Below, one piece after another: positions 1 to 6,540 of a stretch of 7,078 nt of DNA; positions within the stretch are counted from its first letter, which is position 1; every line of letters starts with the position of its first letter. Source of the DNA: Eubacterium sp. (GTDB lineage: Bacteria > Bacillota > Clostridia > Lachnospirales > Lachnospiraceae); assembly GCA_003520145.1 (NCBI GenBank), contig DOVJ01000021.1:1-7078 (forward strand), read 5' to 3'. A program made the position numbers and the translations under genes. Below the pieces are notes generated by a model. That model ran no database searches. It was not told the origin of the DNA and saw nothing but the letters and a program-made list of their open reading frames with translations.

Positions 1-630
1 GATCTTCAGGATGATATGTGCCTTGCTGAGAGCATGATCAAGTATATCATAGATTATGTCCTTGAAAATGCACCGGAAGAGATGAAGTTCTTCAATCAGT
101 TCATAGATAATGGTCTTATTGAGCGTCTTGAAGGCGTAAGGAAGTCTGATTTTGGAAGAGTTACTTATACAGAGGCTGTTAAGCTTCTTGAGGAGCATAA
201 CGACGAGTTCGAATATAAGGTATCATGGGGATGTGATCTTCAGACTGAGCATGAGAGATATCTCACAGAGAAGATCTTTAAGAGACCTGTTTTTGTAACA
301 GATTATCCTAAGGAAATCAAGGCTTTTTATATGAAGCTTAACGAGGATGGCAAGACTGTTGCAGCGATGGATTGTTTGGTACCTGGTATCGGTGAGATAA
401 TCGGTGGTTCACAGCGTGAGGATGATTACGATAAGCTTCTTAATCGTATGCAGGAACTTGGGCTTGCTAAGGAAGATTATGATTTCTATCTTGATCTTAG
501 AAAGTATGGTTCTGTCAGACATGCGGGCTTTGGTCTTGGCTTTGAAAGATGCGTTATGTATCTTACAGGTATGGGCAACATAAGAGATGTTATTCCGTTC
601 CCTAGAACTGTTAAGACTTGTGATCTGTAA
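1..630 (+). CDS. asnS: Asparaginyl-tRNA synthetase, C-terminal part (5' end outside window)
   Basis: Cytoplasmic class II aminoacyl-tRNA synthetase that charges tRNA-Asn with asparagine using ATP. The reading frame is open from base 1, and 209 residues are visible of the roughly 460 usual for the family, so the N-terminal anticodon-binding OB-fold and motif 1 are missing. What remains is the catalytic core: the conserved FVTDYPKEIKAFYM stretch begins at base 292, GIGEIIGGSQRE is encoded at 385-420, and class II motif 3 (GFGLGFER, with the ATP-binding arginine) lies at 526-549. It is followed by the family-typical NIRDVIPFPR tail. The bacterial AspRS insertion domain is absent, and the FPR ending fits AsnRS. 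It ends 16 bases before asnA, so the enzyme that uses asparagine is followed by the one that makes it. No frameshift is seen. Confidence 0.95.
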   Translation, partial: DLQDDMCLAESMIKYIIDYVLENAPEEMKFFNQFIDNGLIERLEGVRKSDFGRVTYTEAVKLLEEHNDEFEYKVSWGCDLQTEHERYLTEKIFKRPVFVTDYPKEIKAFYMKLNEDGKTVAAMDCLVPGIGEIIGGSQREDDYDKLLNRMQELGLAKEDYDFYLDLRKYGSVRHAGFGLGFERCVMYLTGMGNIRDVIPFPRTVKTCDL

Positions 631-646
631 TTTGGAGGATTGAAGG

Positions 647-1654
647 ATGAGCGTTATTATACCGGAGGATTATCAGGCAGGGCTTGATATCATGGAAACT
701 GAGGTTGCAATCAAGAAGGTTAAGGATTTTTTCGAAAGAGAGCTTGCGAAGAATCTTAATCTCACAAGAGTTTCGGCACCACTTTTTGTAAAGCCTGAAA
801 CCGGTCTTAACGATAATCTTAATGGATATGAGCGTCCTGTATCTTTTGATATTAAGGAGCAGAATGGCGTAGTATGTGAGATAGTTCATTCTCTTGCGAA
901 GTGGAAGAGATTCGCACTTAAGAGATATGGCTTTGAGCAAGGAACCGGTCTTTACACCGATATGAATGCTATCAGAAGAGATGAAGATACAGATAATATT
1001 CATTCTATCTTTGTTGATCAGTGGGATTGGGAGAAGATAATCGATAAGTCTGAGCGCAATGTTGAGACTCTTAAGGATACAGTAAGGATCATATATAAGA
1101 CTCTTAAGACCACAGATGAGTATATAGCGAATGAATACTCTTATGTAAAGAATATCCTTCCGGATGATATATCATTTATAGATTCGGAAGAATTAAGACA
1201 GATGTATCCTGATCTTACTCCAAAGGAGAGAGAGTATAATATCGCTAAGCAAAAGGGCGCGGTGTTTATCATGAAGATAGGTGGCAAGCTCGGTGACGGA
1301 AAGCCACATGACGGACGTGCTCCTGATTATGATGATTGGTCACTCAATGGTGACATAATAGTGTATTATCCGGTTTTGGATATTGCACTTGAGCTTTCGA
1401 GCATGGGTATCAGAGTTGATGAGGATTCTCTTAAGGCGCAGCTTGATCTTGCGGGTTGTCCTGAAAGAGCCAATCTTCCTTTCCAGAAATCCATACTTGA
1501 TAAAGAACTTCCATATTCGATTGGTGGTGGTATAGGCCAGTCTCGTATATGTATGTTCTTTCTCAGAAAAGCGCATATAGGTGAGGTTCAGTCATCAATA
1601 TGGCCTGATGAGGTTGTGAAGAGGACGGAAGAAGCAGGAATACACTTGCTATAA
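647..1654 (+). CDS. asnA: Aspartate-ammonia ligase (asparagine synthetase A)
   Basis: Cytoplasmic enzyme that makes asparagine from aspartate, ammonia and ATP through an aspartyl-AMP intermediate. It does not use glutamine, unlike AsnB. The 335 residues match the usual length of about 330. Recognisable family blocks in order are APLFV (44-48), HSLAKWKRFAL (81-91), GLYTDMNAIRRDED (101-114), VDQWDWEKII (123-132) and the C-terminal GGGIGQSR (293-300) followed by HIGEVQSSIWP. The last block is the equivalent of class II synthetase motif 3, since AsnA shares its fold with AspRS and AsnRS. The ATG has a good ribosome binding site, GGAGG at 634-638, eight bases upstream. It sits between asnS and a lipoprotein gene in an apparent operon. 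Any T-box or other control element would lie upstream of the window. Confidence 0.97.
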   Translation: MSVIIPEDYQAGLDIMETEVAIKKVKDFFERELAKNLNLTRVSAPLFVKPETGLNDNLNGYERPVSFDIKEQNGVVCEIVHSLAKWKRFALKRYGFEQGTGLYTDMNAIRRDEDTDNIHSIFVDQWDWEKIIDKSERNVETLKDTVRIIYKTLKTTDEYIANEYSYVKNILPDDISFIDSEELRQMYPDLTPKEREYNIAKQKGAVFIMKIGGKLGDGKPHDGRAPDYDDWSLNGDIIVYYPVLDIALELSSMGIRVDEDSLKAQLDLAGCPERANLPFQKSILDKELPYSIGGGIGQSRICMFFLRKAHIGEVQSSIWPDEVVKRTEEAGIHLL

Positions 1655-1662
1655 AAGGATGG
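1653..1662 (+). promoter_or_regulatory. Ribosome binding site supporting a TTG start at 1671
   Basis: The sequence AAAAGGATGG directly follows the asnA stop. For the in-frame ATG at 1659 the purine run touches the start codon and leaves no spacer. For the in-frame TTG at 1671 the spacing is about 8 to 11 bases, which is usable. This favours TTG as the real start of the lipoprotein gene. Confidence 0.6.
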
Positions 1663-1670
1663 TATATATT

Positions 1671-2768
1671 TTGAATAAGAATAGAAGATATCTTGGATTT
1701 TTGTTGTGTACTCTGGCTTTGTTTATATTGCCTTTTTTGAGCGGCTGCTCAAGAAAGATGAATGTCAAGTTTGACTATGATTCGAGTAATTATGTAACTA
1801 AGATGCCTGATTATAAGGGCGTTGAGTATACTGTAGACAATACTGTTGTAACCGATCAGGATGTTGATGATTATATAGAATCTGTTAAGAAGAAAGATGC
1901 TATATGGAATACCGTATCTGGCGAGAAGGTTCAGATGGGTGATAAAGTCAGCATAACCGTTGCTGCTGTTGACAATGAGACAGGTGATTATCTTACAGGC
2001 TTTTCTATGAATGATCAGCTTGAGATAGTACTTGGTGAAAACCTTCTCTCATCTAAGTATGAGAACTTCGAAGAACAGCTTGTCGGTATAGTTCCTGGTT
2101 TTACCAAGAATATGATATGTAAGGTTCTGCCAGATCCATCGGCTATGCTTCTTGAAGGCTACAGCGATTATGTAGGTAAAGAGATTAAGTTTACTGTAAC
2201 TATAGTAAGTGCAAGCAGAGCACTTCTGCCAGCGCTTACAGATGCATATGTTCAGACGATAACGGATGGTAAGATAACCAACGAAGCTGACTATAGGGCG
2301 TGGGTAAGAAGGAATCTTGAGAAGAATCTCGAAGAAAAGAAGTATAATGATAGATATCAGCAGGTTATTGATTATCTGATAGATAATTTGGAGGTTTCAT
2401 CATATCCTGAAACTGTGCTTGCACAGATGAAGGAATCTGTTTTTGATAAGATGAATTATCAGTCGGCATTTGCCAATATGGAGCCTGAAGAATATTGTCA
2501 GAAGTATTTTGGCTGTTCTATAGAAGACTATTGTAAGAAGACTATTCGTAACAATATGGTTCTTCAGGAAGTTATTAAGCGCGAAAAGCTTACTGTTACC
2601 AGAAGAGAGTATGAGAAGAATCTCGATTCACTTGCAAAGAAGTGGGGCTATGACAGCGCTGAAGCTCTGAAAGAAGAACAGGATGAAGATGCTATAGCTA
2701 AGGCTATGCTTCTTCAAAAAGCCATGGACGTTATCTATGATAATTCGGTTCCTAAGAAGGAGTCCTAA
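1671..2768 (+). CDS. Trigger-factor-like FKBP peptidyl-prolyl isomerase lipoprotein
   Basis: Probable extracytoplasmic foldase anchored to the outer face of the membrane. From the TTG start the protein has 365 residues. It begins MNKNRRYLGF, followed by a hydrophobic segment and the lipobox LSGC (23-26), with Cys26 as the lipidation site. Residues about 88-182 resemble an FKBP-type prolyl isomerase domain (GDKVSITV, then VPGFTKNM and KEIKFTVTI). Residues about 205-355 are a charged helical region like the trigger factor C-terminal chaperone domain (YRAWVRRNLEKNLEEKKY, YPETVL, EEYCQKYFG, VLQEVIKREKLTVT). The N-terminal ribosome-binding domain of true trigger factor is absent and a signal peptide stands in its place. 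Starting at ATG 1659 would add MVYI. Isomerase activity is inferred from the fold; I did not verify active-site residues. The stop overlaps uppP by one base, so the two genes are probably translationally coupled. Confidence 0.85.
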   Translation: MNKNRRYLGFLLCTLALFILPFLSGCSRKMNVKFDYDSSNYVTKMPDYKGVEYTVDNTVVTDQDVDDYIESVKKKDAIWNTVSGEKVQMGDKVSITVAAVDNETGDYLTGFSMNDQLEIVLGENLLSSKYENFEEQLVGIVPGFTKNMICKVLPDPSAMLLEGYSDYVGKEIKFTVTIVSASRALLPALTDAYVQTITDGKITNEADYRAWVRRNLEKNLEEKKYNDRYQQVIDYLIDNLEVSSYPETVLAQMKESVFDKMNYQSAFANMEPEEYCQKYFGCSIEDYCKKTIRNNMVLQEVIKREKLTVTRREYEKNLDSLAKKWGYDSAEALKEEQDEDAIAKAMLLQKAMDVIYDNSVPKKES

Positions 2769-3589
2769 TGGATTTTATAGAGATATTGAAGGTTATACTG
2801 ATAGGTATAGTTGAGGGAATCACAGAGTGGCTTCCAATCAGCAGTACCGGTCATATGATACTTCTTAATGAGTTTATTAAGCTTGACGTTTCCGAGGATT
2901 TCTGGGAGATGTTCGAGGTTGTTATACAGCTTGGCGCTATTATGGCGGTTGTTGTTCTGTACTTTGAGAAGCTTAATCCTTTTTCTAAGAAAAAGGATAA
3001 GTCTAAGAAGAAAGAAACGATGCAGATATGGTATAAGGTGATCGTTGCCTGCCTTCCTGCAGCAGTTATAGGTCTTCTCTTAGATGATTGGATTGATGAG
3101 CACTTCTACAATTACGTAGTTGTAGCCATTATGCTTATAGTATATGGCGTTCTGTTCATAATCATGGAGAACTACAACAAGCGTCGCAAGCCTAAGATGA
3201 AGACTCTTGCGCAGCTTGATTATAAGACGGCCGCACTTATAGGAGTGTTCCAGATACTTGCTTTGATTCCTGGAACTTCCCGTTCGGGTGCAACGATACT
3301 TGGAGCTATACTTCTTGGAACTTCGAGATCACTTGCGGCAGAATTCACATTTTTCTTAGGAATACCAGTTATGTTTGGTGCAAGTCTCTTGAAGATAGTT
3401 AAGCATGGACTTGCCTTTAGTGCAGCAGAGATTGGTATATTGATACTCGGTATGGTGGTTGCCTTTGTAGTATCTGTATTTGCAATCAGATTCTTGGTAG
3501 GATATATCAAGAAGCATGATTTTAAGTTTTTTGGTATTTACAGGATTGTACTTGGTATAGCAGTTCTTGTTATATTGGGTCTCCTATAG
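2768..3589 (+). CDS. uppP: Undecaprenyl-diphosphatase (UppP/BacA)
   Basis: Integral membrane phosphatase that converts undecaprenyl diphosphate to undecaprenyl phosphate. It recycles the lipid carrier for peptidoglycan and other wall polymers, and higher dosage gives bacitracin resistance in this family. The 273 residues match the family length. Two signatures are clear: GIVEGITEWLPISSTGH (13-29), with the E16-x3-E20 pair and His29, and PGTSRSG (168-174), with the catalytic arginine at 172. Several hydrophobic segments span the protein. A lysine-rich loop (about 73-83) separates two of them. The ATG overlaps the preceding stop as TAATG, with AAGGAG at 2757-2762 five bases upstream. This is a standard genomic location and is not by itself evidence of acquired resistance. 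Confidence 0.96.
   Translation: MDFIEILKVILIGIVEGITEWLPISSTGHMILLNEFIKLDVSEDFWEMFEVVIQLGAIMAVVVLYFEKLNPFSKKKDKSKKKETMQIWYKVIVACLPAAVIGLLLDDWIDEHFYNYVVVAIMLIVYGVLFIIMENYNKRRKPKMKTLAQLDYKTAALIGVFQILALIPGTSRSGATILGAILLGTSRSLAAEFTFFLGIPVMFGASLLKIVKHGLAFSAAEIGILILGMVVAFVVSVFAIRFLVGYIKKHDFKFFGIYRIVLGIAVLVILGLL
3568..3576 (+). promoter_or_regulatory. Possible extended -10 promoter for the tRNA, inside the uppP 3' end
   Basis: TGT followed by TATATT forms an extended -10 element. It would place a start near 3583, about 13 bases before the tRNA 5' end. No good -35 is present at the right spacing (TTGTAC at 3546-3551 is 19 bases away), so the call is weak. The tRNA may instead be transcribed only by readthrough from uppP. 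Confidence 0.25.
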
Positions 3590-3595
3590 ATATAT

Positions 3596-3679
3596 GCAGT
3601 TGTGGCGGAATTGGTATACGCGCATGATTCAGGTTCATGTCTGTTTTCGCAGGTGTGGGTTCGAGTCCCATCAACTGCA
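3596..3679 (+). tRNA. tRNA-Leu, anticodon CAG
   Basis: Class II tRNA of 84 bases that folds fully by hand. The acceptor stem GCAGTTG (3596-3602) pairs over seven bases with CAACTGC (3672-3678), and the discriminator base is A3679. The D stem is GCG/CGC with GAATTGGTATA in the loop. The anticodon stem CATGA/TCATG encloses the loop TTCAGGT with anticodon CAG at 3630-3632, which reads CUG. The long variable arm (CTG/CAG around TTTTCG) is that of leucine tRNAs. The T arm GTGGG/CCCAT has loop TTCGAGT. The 3' CCA is not encoded and must be added afterwards. It begins only six bases after the uppP stop, so it is either the last unit of the preceding operon or has a promoter inside uppP. Confidence 0.96.
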
Positions 3680-3690
3680 TTGTATACAAT
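3679..3690 (+). repeat. 12-bp perfect palindrome at the tRNA 3' boundary
   Basis: ATTGTATACAAT is a perfect palindrome that begins at the tRNA discriminator base and ends where the terminator stem begins. It lies in the tRNA trailer. It may be chance in AT-rich spacer DNA; a role in processing or protein binding is only a possibility. Confidence 0.4.
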
Positions 3691-3744
3691 AACACAACAT
3701 TTAGTGGTACTTTTTACTCATTTCGCTAAATGTTGTGTTTTTTT
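3691..3744 (+). terminator. Intrinsic terminator closing the asnS-uppP-tRNA block
   Basis: A perfect 14-bp stem, AACACAACATTTAG (3691-3704) with CTAAATGTTGTGTT (3726-3739), encloses a 21-base loop. The 3' arm runs into seven T residues (3738-3744). This is a classic Rho-independent terminator shape on the + strand. It isolates the tRNA operon from the nrdD promoter, which starts two bases later. Confidence 0.9.
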
Positions 3745-3745
3745 G

Positions 3746-3774
3746 TTGACTTTAACCAGGGCTAGTGCTATACT
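3746..3774 (+). promoter_or_regulatory. Promoter of the nrdD-nrdG-dut operon
   Basis: The -35 box TTGACT (3746-3751) and -10 box TATACT (3769-3774) are separated by exactly 17 bases. TGC just before the -10 makes it an extended -10. Expected transcription start is near 3781, leaving a short leader of about 43 bases before the nrdD ATG. The match to the housekeeping sigma factor consensus is very good. Confidence 0.8.
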
Positions 3775-3777
3775 TGT

Positions 3778-3805
3778 ATATGTACCTCGATAAGAGGATA
3801 CATAT
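3778..3805 (+). promoter_or_regulatory. Inverted repeat / 5' leader hairpin upstream of nrdD
   Basis: ATATGTACCTC (3778-3788) pairs with GAGG-A-TACATAT (3794-3805) over 11 base pairs with one bulged A at 3798. The loop is GATAA (3789-3793). It overlaps the predicted transcription start and ends five bases before the AAGGAG ribosome binding site (3811-3816). It could be a repressor operator or a hairpin at the 5' end of the mRNA. A second, competing repeat GGATA/TATCC occupies 3796-3810. From memory it is not a convincing NrdR box. Confidence 0.5.
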
Positions 3806-3823
3806 TATCCAAGGAGAAGAAAG

Positions 3824-5944
3824 ATGAAGGTAATAAAGCGTGACGGAAGAGAAGTTAACTATGACCGGAACAAGATTGTTATAGCTATCCAGAAGGCGAA
3901 TAACGAGGTTCCACCTAAGGAGCAGATTGCAGATGCGAAGATTGATGATATCGTGGCATCTATAGAGAACAGGGGCTATGAATCTATGGCTGTTGAAGAC
4001 ATCCAGGATATCATAGAACAGAAGCTCATGGCGGATAGAAAGTTCGAGCTTGCCAAGAAGTATATCATATACAGATATACAAGAGAACTCGTGCGTAAGG
4101 CTAATACAACAGATGAGTCTATTATGGGTCTTATCCGTAACAGCAACAAGGATGTTATGGAAGAGAATTCTAACAAGAATGCGGTAATCGTATCTACACA
4201 GAGAGATCTTATTGCAGGTGAGGTATCAAAGGACCTAACAAGAAGAGTACTTCTTCCAGAGAAGATATCTAAGGCTCATGATCTTGGTATATTGCATTTC
4301 CATGACGCAGATTACTTTTTACAGCCTATATTTAACTGCTGTCTTATCAATATCAGTGATATGCTTGAGAACGGCACAGTTATCAACGGTAAGCTCATAG
4401 AGAGTCCTAAGAGCTTTCAGGTAGCTTGTACCGTCATGACACAGATTATATCTAATGTTGCCAGCAGCCAGTACGGTGGCCAGTCTGTAGATGTTAGACA
4501 CTTAGGTAAGTACTTGAGAAAGACTTATGATAAGGCGTATAATCACTTCCGCAATGAGCTCGGCAAGGATGAAGAGCTTGCCAGAGAACTTGCTCAGGAT
4601 AAGATGAGAGACGATCTTAAGAGCGGTGTTCAGACTATCCAGTATCAGATCAATACGCTCATGACTACCAACGGCCAGTCTCCATTTGTAACTCTGTTCT
4701 TGTATCTTGACGAGAAGGATCCTTATATCGACGAGGTTGCACTCATCATAGAGGAGATATTTAAGCAGCGTATACAGGGTATCAAGAACGAGAAGGGTGT
4801 ATATGTAACACCAGCGTTCCCTAAGCTCATATATGTGCTTGATGAACATAACTGCTTAAAGGGCGGCAAGTACGATTATCTTACTAAGATAGCTGTAGAA
4901 TGCTCTTCTAAGAGAATGTACCCTGATTATATCTCTGCAAAGAAGATGAGAGAGAACTATGAAGGCAATGTATTCTCATGTATGGGATGTCGTTCGTTCC
5001 TTTCACCATGGAAGGATGAGCATGGCAATTATAAGTGGGAAGGCAGATTCAATCAGGGCGTAGTATCCCTTAACCTTCCTCAGATAGGCATAATTGCCGC
5101 AGGCGATGAAGAGAAGTTCTGGGAGCTTATGGAAGAGAGACTCTCGCTTTGCTTCGAGGCTCTTATGTGCAGACACAGAGCTTTGGAGGGTACTTTGTCT
5201 GATGTGAGTCCTATTCACTGGCAGTATGGCGCTATAGCTAGACTCAAGAAGGGTGAGAAGATCGACAGGCTCCTTCATGATGGATATTCAACCATATCTC
5301 TTGGTTACATAGGCTTGTATGAGGTTACTAAGCTCATGACAGGCGAGAGCCACACAACCAAGAAGGGCCTAGCTTTCGCACTTAAGGTTATGAGAAGACT
5401 TCGTGAGGCTACAGATACATGGAAGCGCAACACTGGTCTTGGCTTCGGTCTCTACGGAACACCTGCAGAGAGTCTTTGCTATAGATTTGCAAGCATAGAT
5501 AAGAAGCGTTTTGGCTCTATTAAGGATATCACAGATAAGGGATATTATACGAACTCATATCATGTTGATGTAAGAGAGAAGATAGACGCATTTGACAAGT
5601 TCGCTTTTGAGAGCCAGTTCCAGGAGATCTCTTCAGGTGGTGCTATCTCTTATGCTGAGATACCGAACCTTAGGAATAACCTTCCTGCACTTGAGGAGCT
5701 TGTTAAATATATCTATGACAACATACAGTATGCTGAGTTCAATACCCGTGCGGATTACTGTCATGTATGCGGTTTTGAGGGCGAGATACAGGTCAACGAC
5801 AAGCTTGAGTGGGTATGCCCGAATTGCGGTAACAAAGATAAGACTAAGATGAATGTAACAAGAAGAACCTGTGGATATCTCGGAGAGAATTTCTGGAACG
5901 TAGGAAAGACCAAGGAGATTAAGTCAAGAGTTCTTCATGTATAG
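3824..5944 (+). CDS. nrdD: Anaerobic (class III) ribonucleoside-triphosphate reductase, catalytic subunit
   Basis: Oxygen-sensitive glycyl-radical enzyme that reduces ribonucleoside triphosphates to dNTPs in the cytoplasm. The 706 residues are close to E. coli NrdD (about 712). An N-terminal ATP-cone (VIKRDGREVNYDRNKI, from residue 3 to about 95) provides activity control. FHDADY precedes Cys172/Cys173, one of which probably corresponds to the upper active-site cysteine. The thiyl radical cysteine is probably Cys389 in CMGCRSFLSPW, with an extra Cys386 close by. Near the C-terminus four cysteines (646, 649, 665, 668) form the zinc site, and RTCGYLG carries the radical glycine, probably Gly684. 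The start has AAGGAG seven bases upstream. It leads an operon with its activase nrdG eight bases downstream and dut after that. All signature residues appear intact. The external reductant (formate or a thioredoxin-like protein) cannot be decided from this reading. Confidence 0.97.
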   Translation: MKVIKRDGREVNYDRNKIVIAIQKANNEVPPKEQIADAKIDDIVASIENRGYESMAVEDIQDIIEQKLMADRKFELAKKYIIYRYTRELVRKANTTDESIMGLIRNSNKDVMEENSNKNAVIVSTQRDLIAGEVSKDLTRRVLLPEKISKAHDLGILHFHDADYFLQPIFNCCLINISDMLENGTVINGKLIESPKSFQVACTVMTQIISNVASSQYGGQSVDVRHLGKYLRKTYDKAYNHFRNELGKDEELARELAQDKMRDDLKSGVQTIQYQINTLMTTNGQSPFVTLFLYLDEKDPYIDEVALIIEEIFKQRIQGIKNEKGVYVTPAFPKLIYVLDEHNCLKGGKYDYLTKIAVECSSKRMYPDYISAKKMRENYEGNVFSCMGCRSFLSPWKDEHGNYKWEGRFNQGVVSLNLPQIGIIAAGDEEKFWELMEERLSLCFEALMCRHRALEGTLSDVSPIHWQYGAIARLKKGEKIDRLLHDGYSTISLGYIGLYEVTKLMTGESHTTKKGLAFALKVMRRLREATDTWKRNTGLGFGLYGTPAESLCYRFASIDKKRFGSIKDITDKGYYTNSYHVDVREKIDAFDKFAFESQFQEISSGGAISYAEIPNLRNNLPALEELVKYIYDNIQYAEFNTRADYCHVCGFEGEIQVNDKLEWVCPNCGNKDKTKMNVTRRTCGYLGENFWNVGKTKEIKSRVLHV

Positions 5945-5952
5945 GATATATT

Positions 5953-6540
5953 ATGAGATATGCAGATATTAAAAAATGTGATGTCGCTAACGGCCCCGGT
6001 GTAAGGATCTCACTCTTTGTCAGCGGGTGCCGCCATGCGTGCAAGGGCTGCTTTAACAAAGAAGCCTGGGATTTTGAATACGGTAAGGAATTCACTGAGG
6101 GAACCATCAAGGAGATAATTAAGCTTTGTTCATCTTCTTACATCAACGGCCTGACTATACTCGGAGGAGAGCCTTTTGAACCTGCCAATCAAGAAGGGAT
6201 ATATCCACTTGTGAAGGCATTTAGAGAAGCATTTGGCACCTCTAAGGACTTGTGGATCTACACTGGCTTTGATTTCGAGAGAGATCTCATGGGCTGGATG
6301 GACAGATACCTTCCGTATACAAGAGAGATAGTAGAGTCCTGTGATGTAGTGGTGGACGGACCTTTTATACAGGATCTGTATAAGCCTGCGCTCAGATTCA
6401 AGGGTTCCTCAAATCAGAGGCTTATAGAGATAGATAAGTACTTTGAGAGCGGTGAGATAGTAACATGGGATGCAGACCATCCCATAATCGATACTGTTAA
6501 GAGACAAATCCTAGCCGAAGGAAGACAGGAGATGGCATGA
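5953..6540 (+). CDS. nrdG: Anaerobic ribonucleotide reductase activating protein (radical SAM)
   Basis: Activase that uses a [4Fe-4S] cluster and S-adenosylmethionine to abstract a hydrogen from the radical glycine of NrdD. The cluster motif C-x3-C-x2-C is at Cys26, Cys30 and Cys33 (SGCRHACKGCFN). The SAM-binding GGEP motif is at 71-74 (LTILGGEPF). The opening MRYADIKKCDVANGPGVRISLFVSGC is typical of NrdG. At 195 residues it is longer than E. coli NrdG (about 154), mainly in the C-terminal half; I infer this is ordinary for Clostridia. The gap to nrdD is eight bases. The ribosome binding site is modest (AGGA at 5943-5946, overlapping the end of nrdD), which suggests coupling to nrdD translation. 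The stop overlaps the dut start as ATGA. Confidence 0.96.
   Translation: MRYADIKKCDVANGPGVRISLFVSGCRHACKGCFNKEAWDFEYGKEFTEGTIKEIIKLCSSSYINGLTILGGEPFEPANQEGIYPLVKAFREAFGTSKDLWIYTGFDFERDLMGWMDRYLPYTREIVESCDVVVDGPFIQDLYKPALRFKGSSNQRLIEIDKYFESGEIVTWDADHPIIDTVKRQILAEGRQEMA

Noticed and set aside
611..1003. Minus-strand frame of 130 codons opposite asnA
   Set aside because: It lies wholly against well-supported coding sequence, resembles no family, and is a mirror of the asnA codon pattern.
2768..3589. Acquired bacitracin-resistance gene
   Set aside because: uppP is a normal housekeeping gene of cell wall synthesis. Context and base use match the neighbours, and there are no signs of transfer.
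3590..3690. Integration (att) site at the tRNA
   Set aside because: There is no integrase, no duplicated tRNA 3' end and no foreign gene in the window.
3602..3793. Open frame of 63 codons across the tRNA, terminator and nrdD promoter
   Set aside because: It begins inside the tRNA and is a known type of false ORF from tRNA sequence. It has no ribosome binding site of its own and overlaps a terminator and promoter.
3776..3810. NrdR-box pair upstream of nrdD
   Set aside because: NrdR regulation would be expected for a reductase operon, but the palindromic bases here do not match the NrdR box as I recall it. I kept only the neutral inverted-repeat call.
4502..4849. Minus-strand frame of 115 codons opposite nrdD
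   Set aside because: It is antisense to conserved nrdD sequence with no recognisable protein features; other minus-strand frames in nrdD and uppP were set aside for the same reason.
5592..5852. Plus-strand frame of 86 codons inside nrdD in another phase
   Set aside because: It overlaps the nrdD region that encodes the zinc site; the nrdD frame is clearly the real one.
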